A stretch of 64,000 nucleotides of DNA, taken from Mesorhizobium sp. SOD10. Lineage in GTDB: Bacteria > Pseudomonadota > Alphaproteobacteria > Rhizobiales > Rhizobiaceae. Location of the stretch: contig CCNA01000061.1 in the NCBI GenBank assembly GCA_000824805.1, positions 147,893 through 211,892 on the forward strand, in the 5' to 3' direction. The first letter of the stretch is position 1, and the number at the start of each line of letters is the position of its first letter. The notes below the pieces were generated by a model. It searched no databases, was not told where the DNA came from, and saw nothing but the letters and a program-made list of their open reading frames with translations. A program made the translations under genes and the position numbers. Below, piece after piece: positions 1 to 7,813 of this stretch.

Positions 1-8
1 GATTCTAC

Positions 9-53
9 GCATGTCTTTGTCCCGAAACCGGTTCCCACTTTCGAGAGACATGC
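9..53. repeat. Short palindromic intergenic repeat, copy 1
   Basis: The ends GCATGTCT and AGACATGC are inverted. They enclose an inner pair, CCGAAA near 22 and a degenerate TTCGAGAG near 50, around a CCGGTTCCCAC centre. Related copies lie at 2300-2344, 3213-3256, 4112-4154 and 56725-56850. It sits just past the 3' end of the OmpA-like gene, where a hairpin could protect or end the transcript. It resembles the mosaic palindromic elements known from rhizobia, but I could not compare it with a library. Confidence 0.75.
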
Positions 54-58
54 TTCAA

Positions 59-1087
59 TCACCGTTCGGTGAGCTTCAGTTCGATGCGGCGGTTCTTGCT
101 GCGCGCCTCGTCTGTGTCGGCCGGATCGAGCGGCTGGAACTCGCCGAAGCCGGCGGCCACCAGCCGGTTGGCCGGCACGCCGTTCTCGATCAGGAATTTC
201 ACCACCGAGGTGGCGCGCGCGGTCGACAGTTCCCAGTTGTCGCGATAGCGGCCGGTGCCGGACAGCGGTTTGTTGTCGGTGTGGCCGTCGACGCGCAGCA
301 CCCAGTTGATCTCGGGCGGGATTTCCTTCTGCAATTCGATGATGGCGTCGGCGAGCTTCTTCATCTCGACCTTGCCGGCGTCGTTGATCACGTCGGAGCC
401 GGTCGGGAACAGCACTTCCGACTGGAAGACGAAACGGTCGCCGACGATACGGATGTTCTCGCGGTCGGCGAGGATCTCGCGCAGCCGGCCGAAGAAGTCG
501 GAGCGGTAGCGGTTGAGCTCCTGGACGCGCTGCGCCAGCGCGACATTCAGGCGGCGGCCGAGGTCGGCGATCTTGGTGTTGGATTCCTGGTCACGCTGCT
601 CGGAGACGTTGAGCGCGTCCTCAAGCGCCGCGATCTGCTTGCGCAGCGCCGCGATCTGCTGGTTGAGGATCTCGACCTGGCTCAGCGCCTGCTGGCTGAT
701 CTGGCGCTGGTTGCTGAGCTCGCCGGAAAGCTGGTCCGCCCGCTTGTTGGCCGCGTCGCCCGCGCCGGCGCCCTGCGCCAGCAATTGTTCGAGGCGGCTC
801 TTTTCGGCTTGCGCGGCCGACAGCGACGCCTGCAGGTTGGCGAGCGAATCTTCCTTGTCCTGGCTGTTCGTACGTTCCAGCGCGAGCAGCTGGGTCAGCT
901 CGTTGATCTGCGAGTTGAGGCGGTTCAGCACCGCGTCCTTGCCGGAGATCTCGCGGCTGAGCAGGAACTGCGCCAGCACGAAGACGGTGAGCAGGAACAT
1001 GATGGCAAGCAGCAGTGTCGATAAGGCGTCGACAAAGCCCGGCCAGTAGTCGATGCGGCGGTCGGCGCGTCGTCTTGCCAGCGCCAC
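59..1087 (-). CDS. OmpA/MotB-like peptidoglycan-binding inner-membrane protein
   Basis: A 342-residue protein with a short basic N-terminus, one membrane segment at about residues 20-42, a long Gln/Leu/Ala-rich coiled coil at about 55-190, and an OmpA/MotB peptidoglycan-binding domain at about 210-340. The last domain carries the typical VDGHTDN and SKNRRIELKL motifs. This is the MotB plan: a membrane helix that joins an ion channel, and a periplasmic part that grips the cell wall. The MotA/ExbB-like partner ends one base upstream, so the two are surely one operon. No flagellar or Tol genes adjoin, so this is probably one of the non-flagellar envelope pairs common in Rhizobiales. Its role is unknown. 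Confidence 0.88.
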   Translation of the reverse strand: MALARRRADRRIDYWPGFVDALSTLLLAIMFLLTVFVLAQFLLSREISGKDAVLNRLNSQINELTQLLALERTNSQDKEDSLANLQASLSAAQAEKSRLEQLLAQGAGAGDAANKRADQLSGELSNQRQISQQALSQVEILNQQIAALRKQIAALEDALNVSEQRDQESNTKIADLGRRLNVALAQRVQELNRYRSDFFGRLREILADRENIRIVGDRFVFQSEVLFPTGSDVINDAGKVEMKKLADAIIELQKEIPPEINWVLRVDGHTDNKPLSGTGRYRDNWELSTARATSVVKFLIENGVPANRLVAAGFGEFQPLDPADTDEARSKNRRIELKLTER

Positions 1088-1088
1088 G

Positions 1089-2108
1089 TCAGTGGACTCC
1101 TTGTTTCTTCAGCGCGTCGGCGATTTTTTCCAGCGTGTTGCGCATGGCCTTCTGCTCGTCGGACTGGGCTTCGACCCAGTCGCGCATGATCTGCTGCTCG
1201 GAGCGCATGTTCTTCACCAGCCCGGAGATGCCGTCGGCGAGATTGGCCATGGCGGTGGCGACGCGCGGATTGGAGCCGCCATTCTCCTGCAGGCTGCGCA
1301 GCCGCTCCGATAGGAGACGGATGTCCTCGGAGGATTCGGCGGCTTTCGAGGTCTCGGACACGACGATGTCCGACGACAGGTCGGTGACCGAGGACAGCCA
1401 GTTCTCGAGCTCCGTGTAGAAGCGGGTCTGGGCGCGGCCGGCCTGCAGGTCGAGGAAGCCGAGCACGAGCGAGCCGGAAAGGCCGAACAGCGAGGACGAA
1501 AACGCGGTGCCCATGCCGGCGAGCGGCGCCGACAGGCCCTGCTTCAGCGCATCGAGCACGGCGGCGGCGTCGCCGGTGCCAGGGTCCAGCGCCTCGATCG
1601 TCTCGCGGATCGAGGCTATGGTGTTGAGCAGACCCCAAAAGGTGCCGAGCAGGCCGAGGAACACAAGCAGGCCGACCAGATAGCGCGAGGTGTCGCGGCT
1701 CTCGTCGAGGCGGGTGGCGATGGAATCGAGCATCGTGCGCATCGACGAGGTCGAGAAGGCTATCGTCGACGAGCGGCCGATCATCGCCTTCATCGGCGCC
1801 AAGAGCACCGGCTCGGTGGTTTCGGAGCCGGCGCGGAAGGAGTTGACCCAGCGCACTTCCCGGAAAAGCCGGCCGACCTGGGCAAAGGCGAGCAGGATGC
1901 CCACCGCGAGCACGCCGATGATCAGGCCGTTGAGGCCCGGATTGCTGGAGAAGGCGGTCGAGATCTGGCGGGTGAGGATAGCGGCAATAAAGGCGACGAT
2001 GATCAGGAAGATCACCATGCTGAGCAGGAAGACCTGCGGGCTGGACAGCTTGTGCGGATCGTAGACCAGGACGTCCGATCGCCTGCCGAAGGATCTGAGA
2101 AAAGCCAT
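1089..2108 (-). CDS. MotA/TolQ/ExbB-family proton-channel protein
   Basis: A 339-residue membrane protein. Two hydrophobic segments lie close to the N-terminus (from about FLLSMVIFLIIVAFIAAIL and GLIIGVLAVGILLAF). Two more follow in the middle and include GLLGTFWGLLNTI, the glycine-rich helix typical of the MotA/ExbB channel fold. The frame is open further upstream to 2219, but the ATG at 2108 (MAFLRSFGRR) gives the sensible amphipathic start. It is followed at once by the OmpA/MotB-like partner at 59-1087. By analogy with MotAB, ExbBD and TolQR, the pair should use the proton gradient to do work at the cell wall. Its specific target cannot be told from sequence. Confidence 0.88.
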   Translation of the reverse strand: MAFLRSFGRRSDVLVYDPHKLSSPQVFLLSMVIFLIIVAFIAAILTRQISTAFSSNPGLNGLIIGVLAVGILLAFAQVGRLFREVRWVNSFRAGSETTEPVLLAPMKAMIGRSSTIAFSTSSMRTMLDSIATRLDESRDTSRYLVGLLVFLGLLGTFWGLLNTIASIRETIEALDPGTGDAAAVLDALKQGLSAPLAGMGTAFSSSLFGLSGSLVLGFLDLQAGRAQTRFYTELENWLSSVTDLSSDIVVSETSKAAESSEDIRLLSERLRSLQENGGSNPRVATAMANLADGISGLVKNMRSEQQIMRDWVEAQSDEQKAMRNTLEKIADALKKQGVH

Positions 2109-2240
2109 CCGTGCCCCGTTTCCGATGCCACCGCCGCAGAATTGCCGCGACTCTAAACGGAATTGTGACCAAATTGAATGGCGCTTGGCAATATTGCCCG
2201 CGCCCCTGCTTTGGTGCACTTCCGGACGGAAGGCGCCGGA

Positions 2241-2344
2241 CCTAAAGCGCGTCGCGAACTTTCAGATTCGCTCCATGCGCTTTAGGTTTTTGATTTTACG
2301 CATGTCTTTATCCCGAAACCGGTTCCCACTTTCGGGAGACATGC
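2241..2344. repeat. Composite palindromic repeat, two modules
   Basis: The first module is an inverted pair, CCTAAAGCGC (2241-2250) and GCGCTTTAGG (2277-2286). The second, 2300-2344, is another copy of the GCATGTCTTT...AGACATGC palindrome seen at 9-53, differing at a few positions. The same module order recurs in degenerate form at 3157-3256, which suggests the two modules move or are kept together as a mosaic element. It lies in the gap upstream of the MotA-like gene and downstream of the hemolysin III gene. Confidence 0.75.
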
Positions 2345-2354
2345 ATTAGCCGCT

Positions 2355-3047
2355 CTAGAAGCGGTTGACGACCAGGCAATCGACCATGGCGGCCAGATGC
2401 AGGCCGGCGCCGGTGACGACGAAGCCGTGCCAGACGGCGTTGTGGAAGCGAAGTCCCTTCCAGGCGAAGAAGATGACGCCCAAGGAATAGACGATGCCGC
2501 CGGCGACGAGCAGCGCCACCGAGGTCGTCGGCAGCGTCCGGACCAGCGGTCCGGCGAGCACCACGCCGCTCCAGCCGATTGCGAGATAAAAGACGATGGC
2601 CAGCCGGTCGTAGCGGCCGGGCAGGAACATCTTGATGGCGATGCCCGCCGCCGCCGCGCTCCACACGGTGACGATCATGGACAACGCCAGGGGCGAGTTG
2701 TCGAGCTGAGCAAGAAAGGGTGTGTAGGTGGCGGCGATCAGCAGATAGATCGCGGCATGGTCGAAACGGCGCAGGATCCATTTCGCCGGCCAGGATACCG
2801 GCCACAGATTATAGGCCAGCGACACCGAGAGCACGGTGAGCAGCGACACCACGTAGAACACCGCGGCGACATATTCGCCGGGGCCGGAATGGAAGGCGGC
2901 CAAGGCCAGGAAAGCCGAGCCGGCCGCGATCGCCAGCACGATGCCCACCGCGTGAACGATGCCGTCGGCGATCATTTCGGCGCGCGAATAGTGCCAGCGC
3001 CCCACAAAGGGGATCTCAAGCTGGGTATCCGGCCGCGCGTCGTTCAT
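2355..3047 (-). CDS. Hemolysin III / PAQR-family membrane protein
   Basis: A 230-residue protein with seven predicted membrane helices. It matches the hemolysin III (TrhA/YqfA) branch of the PAQR superfamily. Marks of the family are the N-terminal EMIADGIVHAVG stretch, the central FDHAAIYLLIAATYTPF, and the C-terminal FHNAVWHGFVV and GLHLAAMVDC segments, whose histidines and Asp form the membrane metal site in PAQR proteins. Despite the family name, most bacterial members are not proven toxins; membrane-fluidity or lipid roles have been suggested for relatives. The gene stands alone between two palindromic repeats, with no operon partner. Confidence 0.9.
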   Translation of the reverse strand: MNDARPDTQLEIPFVGRWHYSRAEMIADGIVHAVGIVLAIAAGSAFLALAAFHSGPGEYVAAVFYVVSLLTVLSVSLAYNLWPVSWPAKWILRRFDHAAIYLLIAATYTPFLAQLDNSPLALSMIVTVWSAAAAGIAIKMFLPGRYDRLAIVFYLAIGWSGVVLAGPLVRTLPTTSVALLVAGGIVYSLGVIFFAWKGLRFHNAVWHGFVVTGAGLHLAAMVDCLVVNRF

Positions 3048-3156
3048 GAATGATCCTGCAACGCCTAATCTGGGCGCTCGCTGACCATTATTTCAAGCTT
3101 CGGTTGCGGTTTTGCGACCAAAGCCGCGCGTCCTTTCGACGCGCAAAGGGCGCCTG

Positions 3157-3256
3157 AAAGCGCGTCGCGCTGAGCCGGATTCAGGCGGCGCGTTTCATGT
3201 CTTTGTTTTGATGCATGTCGTTGTCCCAGAACCGCTGCACACTTCCGGGCGACATG
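3157..3256. repeat. Degenerate composite palindromic repeat
   Basis: AAAGCGCGTCGCG at 3157 repeats the start of the module at 2244. A diverged copy of the GCATGTCnTTGTCCC...CGACATGG palindrome follows at 3213-3256. The centre has changed (CAGAACCGCTGCACAC instead of CGAAACCGGTTCCCAC), yet the ends still pair. It lies directly downstream of the inositol-phosphatase-family gene, whose stop is at 3263. Confidence 0.6.
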
Positions 3257-3262
3257 GATTGG

Positions 3263-4063
3263 TCAGCGAGCGGCCAACGGCTTCTTCACGGTTTTAAGCA
3301 GCGCGCGCTGGATGATCTCGTTGCCGGCGACGACCTCGCCGCTGTCCAGCATGCCCTGTGCGCCGTCCATGTCCGAAACGAATCCGCCGGCCTCGCGCAC
3401 CAGAAGGATGCCGGCGGCGATGTCCCAGGACGACAGGCCGGTTTCCCAGAAACCGTCCATGCGCCCGGCCGCGACATAGGCGAGATCGAGCGCGGCGGAG
3501 CCCAGGCGGCGAACGCCGGAGACTTCAGCCATGACGTTGCGCAGCTCGATCAGGAAATTGCCATGCAGGCTGCGGCCGAGATGCGGCACGCCGCAGCCGA
3601 TCACCGCGTCGGTCAGCTTGGAGCGTCCGGCAACGCGCAGCCGGCGGTCGTTCATGAAGGCGCCGCCGCCGCGCTCGGCCGTGTAGAGCTCGTCCATCGC
3701 CGGATTGTAGACGACGCCGGCGACGATCTGGCCTTGGCGCTCAAGCGCGATCGACACGGAAAAGAGCGGGATACCGTGCAGGAAGTTGGTGGTGCCGTCG
3801 AGCGGATCGACGATCCAGCGGTGCTGGGCGTCCTCGCCTTCGACGGCGCCGCGCTCTTCCATCAGGAAGGCGTAGCCCGGCCGCGCCTTCGAAAGCTCGG
3901 CGAAGACGATCTCTTCGGCCTTGCGGTCGGCCTGGCTGACATAGTCGCCCGGTCCCTTCATCGAGACCTGCAGGTTCTGCACCTCGCCGAAGTCGCGCGA
4001 CAGCGAGCGGCCGGCCTTCATCGCGGCCTGGACCATGACGTTGAGGAGAGCTGAACGCGCCAT
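3263..4063 (-). CDS. Inositol monophosphatase-family protein (SuhB-like)
   Basis: A 266-residue member of the lithium-sensitive Mg-dependent phosphatase family. Metal and catalytic motifs are present: the EERG glutamates, WIVDPLDGTTNF (the WxxDPLDGTxNF signature) and SSWDIAAGILLVREAGG (WDxAAG). The start at 4063 (MARSALLNV) is preferred over the longer frame because AGGAAG sits seven bases ahead of it. The family hydrolyses inositol phosphates or related sugar phosphates; in E. coli SuhB also binds the rRNA antitermination complex. efp lies upstream on the same strand, separated by a palindromic repeat at 4112-4154. The substrate cannot be read from sequence. Confidence 0.92.
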   Translation of the reverse strand: MARSALLNVMVQAAMKAGRSLSRDFGEVQNLQVSMKGPGDYVSQADRKAEEIVFAELSKARPGYAFLMEERGAVEGEDAQHRWIVDPLDGTTNFLHGIPLFSVSIALERQGQIVAGVVYNPAMDELYTAERGGGAFMNDRRLRVAGRSKLTDAVIGCGVPHLGRSLHGNFLIELRNVMAEVSGVRRLGSAALDLAYVAAGRMDGFWETGLSSWDIAAGILLVREAGGFVSDMDGAQGMLDSGEVVAGNEIIQRALLKTVKKPLAAR

Positions 4064-4111
4064 TTTTTCTTCCTGGCTTTGTCTTCCTACCGGCCGGCTA
4101 TCTTTCTTGAA

Positions 4112-4154
4112 GCATGATCTTTTCCGAAAAGTCGGCAACTTTTCGGGATCATGC
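4112..4154. repeat. Palindromic repeat (GCATGATC type)
   Basis: GCATGATC at 4112 and GATCATGC at 4147-4154 form the outer arms; TCCGAAAAGT and ACTTTTCGGG form the inner arms. It directly abuts the efp stop codon at 4155. This subtype is shared with 56725-56850 and resembles the GCATGTCT subtype near the window start. Confidence 0.78.
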
Positions 4155-4721
4155 TCAGTCCGCGCGGCGCATATAGGTGATTTCGTTGGTGTCGACGACG
4201 ATGCGCTCGCCGGCCGAGATGAAGGGCGGCACCAGCACGCGGATGCCGTTCTCCAACACCGCCGGCTTGTAGGACGAGGCTGCCGTCTGGCCCCGCACCA
4301 CCGGGTCGGCCTCGGTGACGGTCAGCGTCACCTGGTCGGGCAGCGAAATGCCGATCGGCCGCTCTTCATAGAGTTGCACCGTCACCATCATGCCGTCCTG
4401 CAGGAAGGCGGCGCGCTCGCCGACGAAGTCCTTCGCCAATTCGAGCTGCTCGTAGGTTTCGGTGTCCATGAAGACCAGCGCGTCGCCCTGTTCGTAGAGG
4501 AACGAGAAATCCTTCAGGTCGAGCCGGATCTGCTCGACGGTCTCGGCCGAGCGGAAGCGCTCGTTGAGCTTGGTGCCGTTGATCAGGTTTTTCAGCTCGA
4601 CCTGGTTGTAGGCGCCGCCCTTGCCGGGTTTGACGGTGTTGGTCTTGACCGCCACCCAGAGGCCGCCATCGTGCTCGATGACATAGCCGGGACGGATTTC
4701 GCTGCCACTGATCTTGGCCAT
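4155..4721 (-). CDS. efp: Elongation factor P
   Basis: A 188-residue protein, the usual EF-P length, with three beta-barrel domains. The N-terminal KOW-like domain carries the loop KPGKGGAY, and Lys34 is the residue that EpmA beta-lysylates in many bacteria. The C-terminus holds the conserved segment GIRVLVPPFISAGERIVVDTNEITYMRR. EF-P binds stalled ribosomes and relieves arrest at polyproline stretches. That is relevant here, since this window encodes very proline-rich proteins (TolA, the protein at 38271-40052). The frame is open upstream to 4853, but MAKISGSEIRPG at 4721 matches the family start. No epmA or epmB gene is in the window. Confidence 0.97.
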   Translation of the reverse strand: MAKISGSEIRPGYVIEHDGGLWVAVKTNTVKPGKGGAYNQVELKNLINGTKLNERFRSAETVEQIRLDLKDFSFLYEQGDALVFMDTETYEQLELAKDFVGERAAFLQDGMMVTVQLYEERPIGISLPDQVTLTVTEADPVVRGQTAASSYKPAVLENGIRVLVPPFISAGERIVVDTNEITYMRRAD

Positions 4722-4849
4722 GATGAACTGATCCGAGTGAGATTTTTCGCGCGCGGGTCGCGCTTTGGCGCCTCCAAGACCACAAATCGCGCATAGTGGC
4801 AAGGGAGGGAACCAAGGCGGCCCGGACATGCCGTCCGCGGCGCCACGCG

Positions 4850-6013
4850 TCAAGGCAGGCGATTTGCCTTCTGCAGCGCCTGCTTGGTCTGATCGTCGTC
4901 GAGGCCCTGCAGGAAATCGTCCATCTGGGGGTCGATCAGTCCGGCGCGGCGGGCGACGATGTACCAGGCGCCGGCGAGGACCAGGTCCGGGTCGGTGCCG
5001 ATGCCGCCCATATAGAGCTTGGCGAGGCGGTTCTGGGCGGCGACATTGCCGCCTTGCGCCGCCCGCTTCATCCAGGCGAAGCCCGATTTCAGGTCGCGCC
5101 CGCCGCCACGTCCCTCGATCATCCAGGTGGCGAGGTCGATCTGCGCGGTGTCGTAGTTCTGTCTCGCTGCCTGCGCCAGCAGGGCGCGCGCCTGGGCGTC
5201 GTCATGCGGCTTGCCGCCGGCGCCGTTGGCGTAGAGCTGCGCCATCGCATATTGGGCGTCGGCAAGGCCGGTGGCCGCCGCGCGCTCATAGTAGACGGCG
5301 GCCTTGGCAAGGCCGGCATCGCCGGGATCCTGCTGGACGAGCAACTGGGCGAAGTTGAACTGCGCAAGCCGGTTGCCGGCCTCGGCCGAGGCCTGCATCA
5401 GTGCGAAGGCGCCCTTTTCGTCCTTCTTCACATAACGGCCGTCCAATAGCATCAGCGCATATTGGAACTGCGCTTCCGGCACGCCCTGTTCGGCCGCCAG
5501 CGCATACCATTTCGCGGCCTCGGCGGGATTGAGCGGCACACCCAGTCCGCGCGACAGGATTTCGGCCACCAGCGTCTCGGCCGCCGGGTCGCCGTTCTTG
5601 GCGCGCTCCATGGCAAGGTTGTAGGCGGTCTTGTAAAGGCCGCGCTGGAAGGCGCCGTAGGCGGCGTCCGGCTGCTTGGCGCCGAAGCGGTCGGGATTGA
5701 TGGTGTCGGCCGATGGCGGCGTCAAGGTGGCCGGCTGCGGCAAGGTGTTCTGGATCGGCTTGTCGATATGCGGACCGCCGCCGAACCTGCTCGGATCCGG
5801 GGCGCCGGTGGCCGGCGCGGCTGTGTTCGGTTTGCCCGTATCCGGCGTGCCAGGACCCGGCGTGCCTGTATCCGGTTTGGCTGCGTCGGGCGCGCTCTTG
5901 TCGGGCGCACTCGTCTCCGGCCGCGGCTGCGGCAGCGGGGCGGTCTCGGCCGCCATCGCGGCCTGCGCAAACAAGCCGGCCAGGACCACCAGGCAAGGGC
6001 CACGCAGGCGCAT
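4850..6013 (-). CDS. Secreted Sel1-repeat (TPR-like) protein
   Basis: A 387-residue protein. A signal peptide (MRLRGPCLVVLAGLFAQAAMA) is followed by a Pro/Asp/Lys/Thr-rich linker to about residue 90, then a run of Sel1-type helical repeats at about 120-365. The repeats show phrases such as AEAAKWYALAAEQGVPEAQFQYALMLL and GFAWMKRAAQGGNVAAQNRLAKLYMGG. Sel1 repeats are protein-binding scaffolds; periplasmic examples act in envelope assembly, signalling or exopolysaccharide control. The start at 6013 is chosen because it begins a clean signal peptide. thiE ends one base upstream, so the genes are co-transcribed, though a thiamine role for this protein is unlikely. Specific partner unknown. Confidence 0.88.
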   Translation of the reverse strand: MRLRGPCLVVLAGLFAQAAMAAETAPLPQPRPETSAPDKSAPDAAKPDTGTPGPGTPDTGKPNTAAPATGAPDPSRFGGGPHIDKPIQNTLPQPATLTPPSADTINPDRFGAKQPDAAYGAFQRGLYKTAYNLAMERAKNGDPAAETLVAEILSRGLGVPLNPAEAAKWYALAAEQGVPEAQFQYALMLLDGRYVKKDEKGAFALMQASAEAGNRLAQFNFAQLLVQQDPGDAGLAKAAVYYERAAATGLADAQYAMAQLYANGAGGKPHDDAQARALLAQAARQNYDTAQIDLATWMIEGRGGGRDLKSGFAWMKRAAQGGNVAAQNRLAKLYMGGIGTDPDLVLAGAWYIVARRAGLIDPQMDDFLQGLDDDQTKQALQKANRLP

Positions 6014-6014
6014 G

Positions 6015-6662
6015 TCAGTCCTCGAAACGCGGCGCGGTTTCATCGAGCAGCGCGTTGGCGGCGGCGATCGCCGCGCGCGGGTCGCGACCGTCGGCAAAGA
6101 CGGCGCTGGACAGCGCCACGAACTCGGCGCCGGTCGCGGCCACCGTCTCGACGGAAGCAAGCTCGGAGCCACCCATCACGATGCAGGGGATCGAGATCAT
6201 CTCCGCCCACCATTCGCCGAGGGCGAGGTTGCGATGGTGCGGCTCCGGCTTGTTGTCATAGCCGAAGCGGCCGAAGAACATGTAGTCGGGCCGCTCCTCG
6301 CCGAGCTCAAGCGCCTCGTCGCGGGTCTTGGCGCCGCCGGCGCCGACCATCATCTTGCCGGCCAGGCGCTCGATCGTCTCGGCGAGCTCCTTGGGCTTTG
6401 CTTCGATATGGATGCCGTCGGCCTGGACGCGCCCGGCGATGCGGCTGTCGCCGGCGATGATGACGGCGACGCCGGCACCTTGAGCGATCGGCACGATTCT
6501 CTCCGCAAAGGCCTGGAAGGACGCGTCGTCCATGCCATTGTCGGGCAGGATCAGCGAGGCGATGTCGCCACCCTCGAATGCCGCGCAGATCTGCTCGGCC
6601 GGCACGAGCGGCGGCGCGATCAGCACGATGCGGCAGCGATTGGGTGGGTTTAAATCGTTCAT
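6015..6662 (-). CDS. thiE: Thiamine phosphate synthase
   Basis: A 215-residue TIM-barrel protein of the ThiE/TenI family. Such enzymes join hydroxymethylpyrimidine diphosphate with thiazole phosphate to give thiamine phosphate. Matching segments are GVAVIIAGDSRIAGRVQADGIHIE (phosphate-binding Asp and the ADGIH turn), the glycine-rich MVGAGG, DYMFFGRFG, PCIVMGGSE and the final EFVALSSAVF. Thiamine genes elsewhere in the window (42498-47083) support a thiamine-making and importing strain. Some key residues differ from E. coli ThiE, for example the phosphate loop is MVGAGGAKT, so a divergent or TenI-like role is possible. It heads a two-gene unit with the Sel1 protein. Confidence 0.82.
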   Translation of the reverse strand: MNDLNPPNRCRIVLIAPPLVPAEQICAAFEGGDIASLILPDNGMDDASFQAFAERIVPIAQGAGVAVIIAGDSRIAGRVQADGIHIEAKPKELAETIERLAGKMMVGAGGAKTRDEALELGEERPDYMFFGRFGYDNKPEPHHRNLALGEWWAEMISIPCIVMGGSELASVETVAATGAEFVALSSAVFADGRDPRAAIAAANALLDETAPRFED

Positions 6663-6746
6663 TGGCCTTCGATCCCGGTTTCGCCTATGCCGGGCGAAGA
6701 TGGTTGCATTGCGGCATAGAGCAAAGCGAGCGGCTTGAACAGTCGG

Positions 6747-7133
6747 CTATGCAGCGGACGGGGATCGGCCCGCGCGAGCATCGTCACGCCGGGTCTTCAT
6801 GATGAGGTCGAACACGCGCCGCGGCTGCTCTATACCGAGAAATTGCGGCACCGGATCGAAAGCCGGAAACCATCCGTTCATCCGCGAGAACGGATATGGC
6901 GACGCGGAGGCTCCGAAGCGCAAAGTCCCCCTCGTCGCGGTCTCGCCGGTCAACTGAACATCGGGAACGCGTTCGAGATCGATCGAGGTGAAATTGGCCG
7001 ATGGGGCGCGGCGCAGGATCAGGATGCGCCTGTTCGTGACCGCGTAGTATATCCGCTGCCTCAACCAGGCGTCGGCCTTGCCGTCGAACTGCAGCGGGTG
7101 CATGCACAGGGCAGGACCAGGCACATGGCGCAA
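6747..7133 (-). pseudogene. PH-domain-like protein remnant lacking its N-terminal half
   Basis: The open frame gives about 128 residues from a TTG codon. It begins mid-domain with RIYYAVTNRRILIL and runs to a normal-looking end (VFDLIMKTRRD). The segments SIDLERVPDVQL and GTLRFG fit the C-terminal half of bacterial membrane PH-domain proteins. Those normally have two N-terminal membrane helices and some 50-80 more residues. Upstream in frame there is only a short arginine-rich stretch and then a stop at about 7222, and no ATG or ribosome site. I infer a truncated or decaying gene. A functional short protein cannot be excluded. Confidence 0.5.
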
Positions 7134-7257
7134 ACATCTACGACCGTCCCGAATTCTTCGCCGAATGTCGGGATCAGGCGCCAGTTCGGCGCATTCCCTG
7201 GCGACTCCCGCGGGCTCCTTGAACTAAGCTGTTCTTGCTGCCTCAAGGAGGTTTCGC

Positions 7258-7656
7258 ATGCGTGGTCGTTGTCTATGCGGCGCTATTGCCTTTGAAGTCG
7301 ACGGTCCGGCGCAGGCCTGCGTGGTCTGTCATTGTGAGAGCTGCCGGCGGCAATGTTCTGCGCCGATGACCGCCTACATTGGCGTCCTGGACGGTCAGTG
7401 GCGATGGCTGGGCAAGCCACCGAAGGTGTTCAACTCTTCTCCCGGTGTAGAAAGAACATTTTGCGATCACTGCGGCTCGCCGCTTTCCTTCCGCTCGAAG
7501 AACATGTCCGGTGTCATGCACTTTTTTGCCGCGGCGATGGCGGAGCCGGAAAGATTTGCGCCGACGCTGCATGTCGCTTTCGAGGAGAAGCTCCCTTGGT
7601 TGAAACTCGCCGACGGCCTGCCGACACGTATCGGGCCTGACTATACGAAAGGCTAG
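7258..7656 (+). CDS. GFA-family zinc protein (glutathione-dependent formaldehyde-activating-like)
   Basis: A 132-residue protein with the cysteine pattern of the GFA family: Cys5 and Cys7 (CLCGAI), Cys24, Cys26 and Cys29 (CHCESC), and Cys69 and Cys72 (CDHCGSPL). These bind two zinc ions in the family. The namesake, Gfa of Paracoccus, was described as speeding the reaction of formaldehyde with glutathione, but most short members have unknown substrates. A strong ribosome site, AAGGAGG, lies seven bases before the ATG. It is transcribed away from the PH-domain remnant and has no clear operon partner. Confidence 0.9.
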   Translation: MRGRCLCGAIAFEVDGPAQACVVCHCESCRRQCSAPMTAYIGVLDGQWRWLGKPPKVFNSSPGVERTFCDHCGSPLSFRSKNMSGVMHFFAAAMAEPERFAPTLHVAFEEKLPWLKLADGLPTRIGPDYTKG

Positions 7657-7813
7657 TGTGCATTCCCTAAGTGTGATGGGGCATCATCAGAGCTGAAATC
7701 GTCAGGATGCCCAAGGTCGGGCCGGCATAGCGGATGCCCGCATTAATGACTATCCCGGCGGCGCTGTTCTGCGCTATGGCTGGGTTCCCCGCCTTCTCAA
7801 CCTTCCTTTGCCG

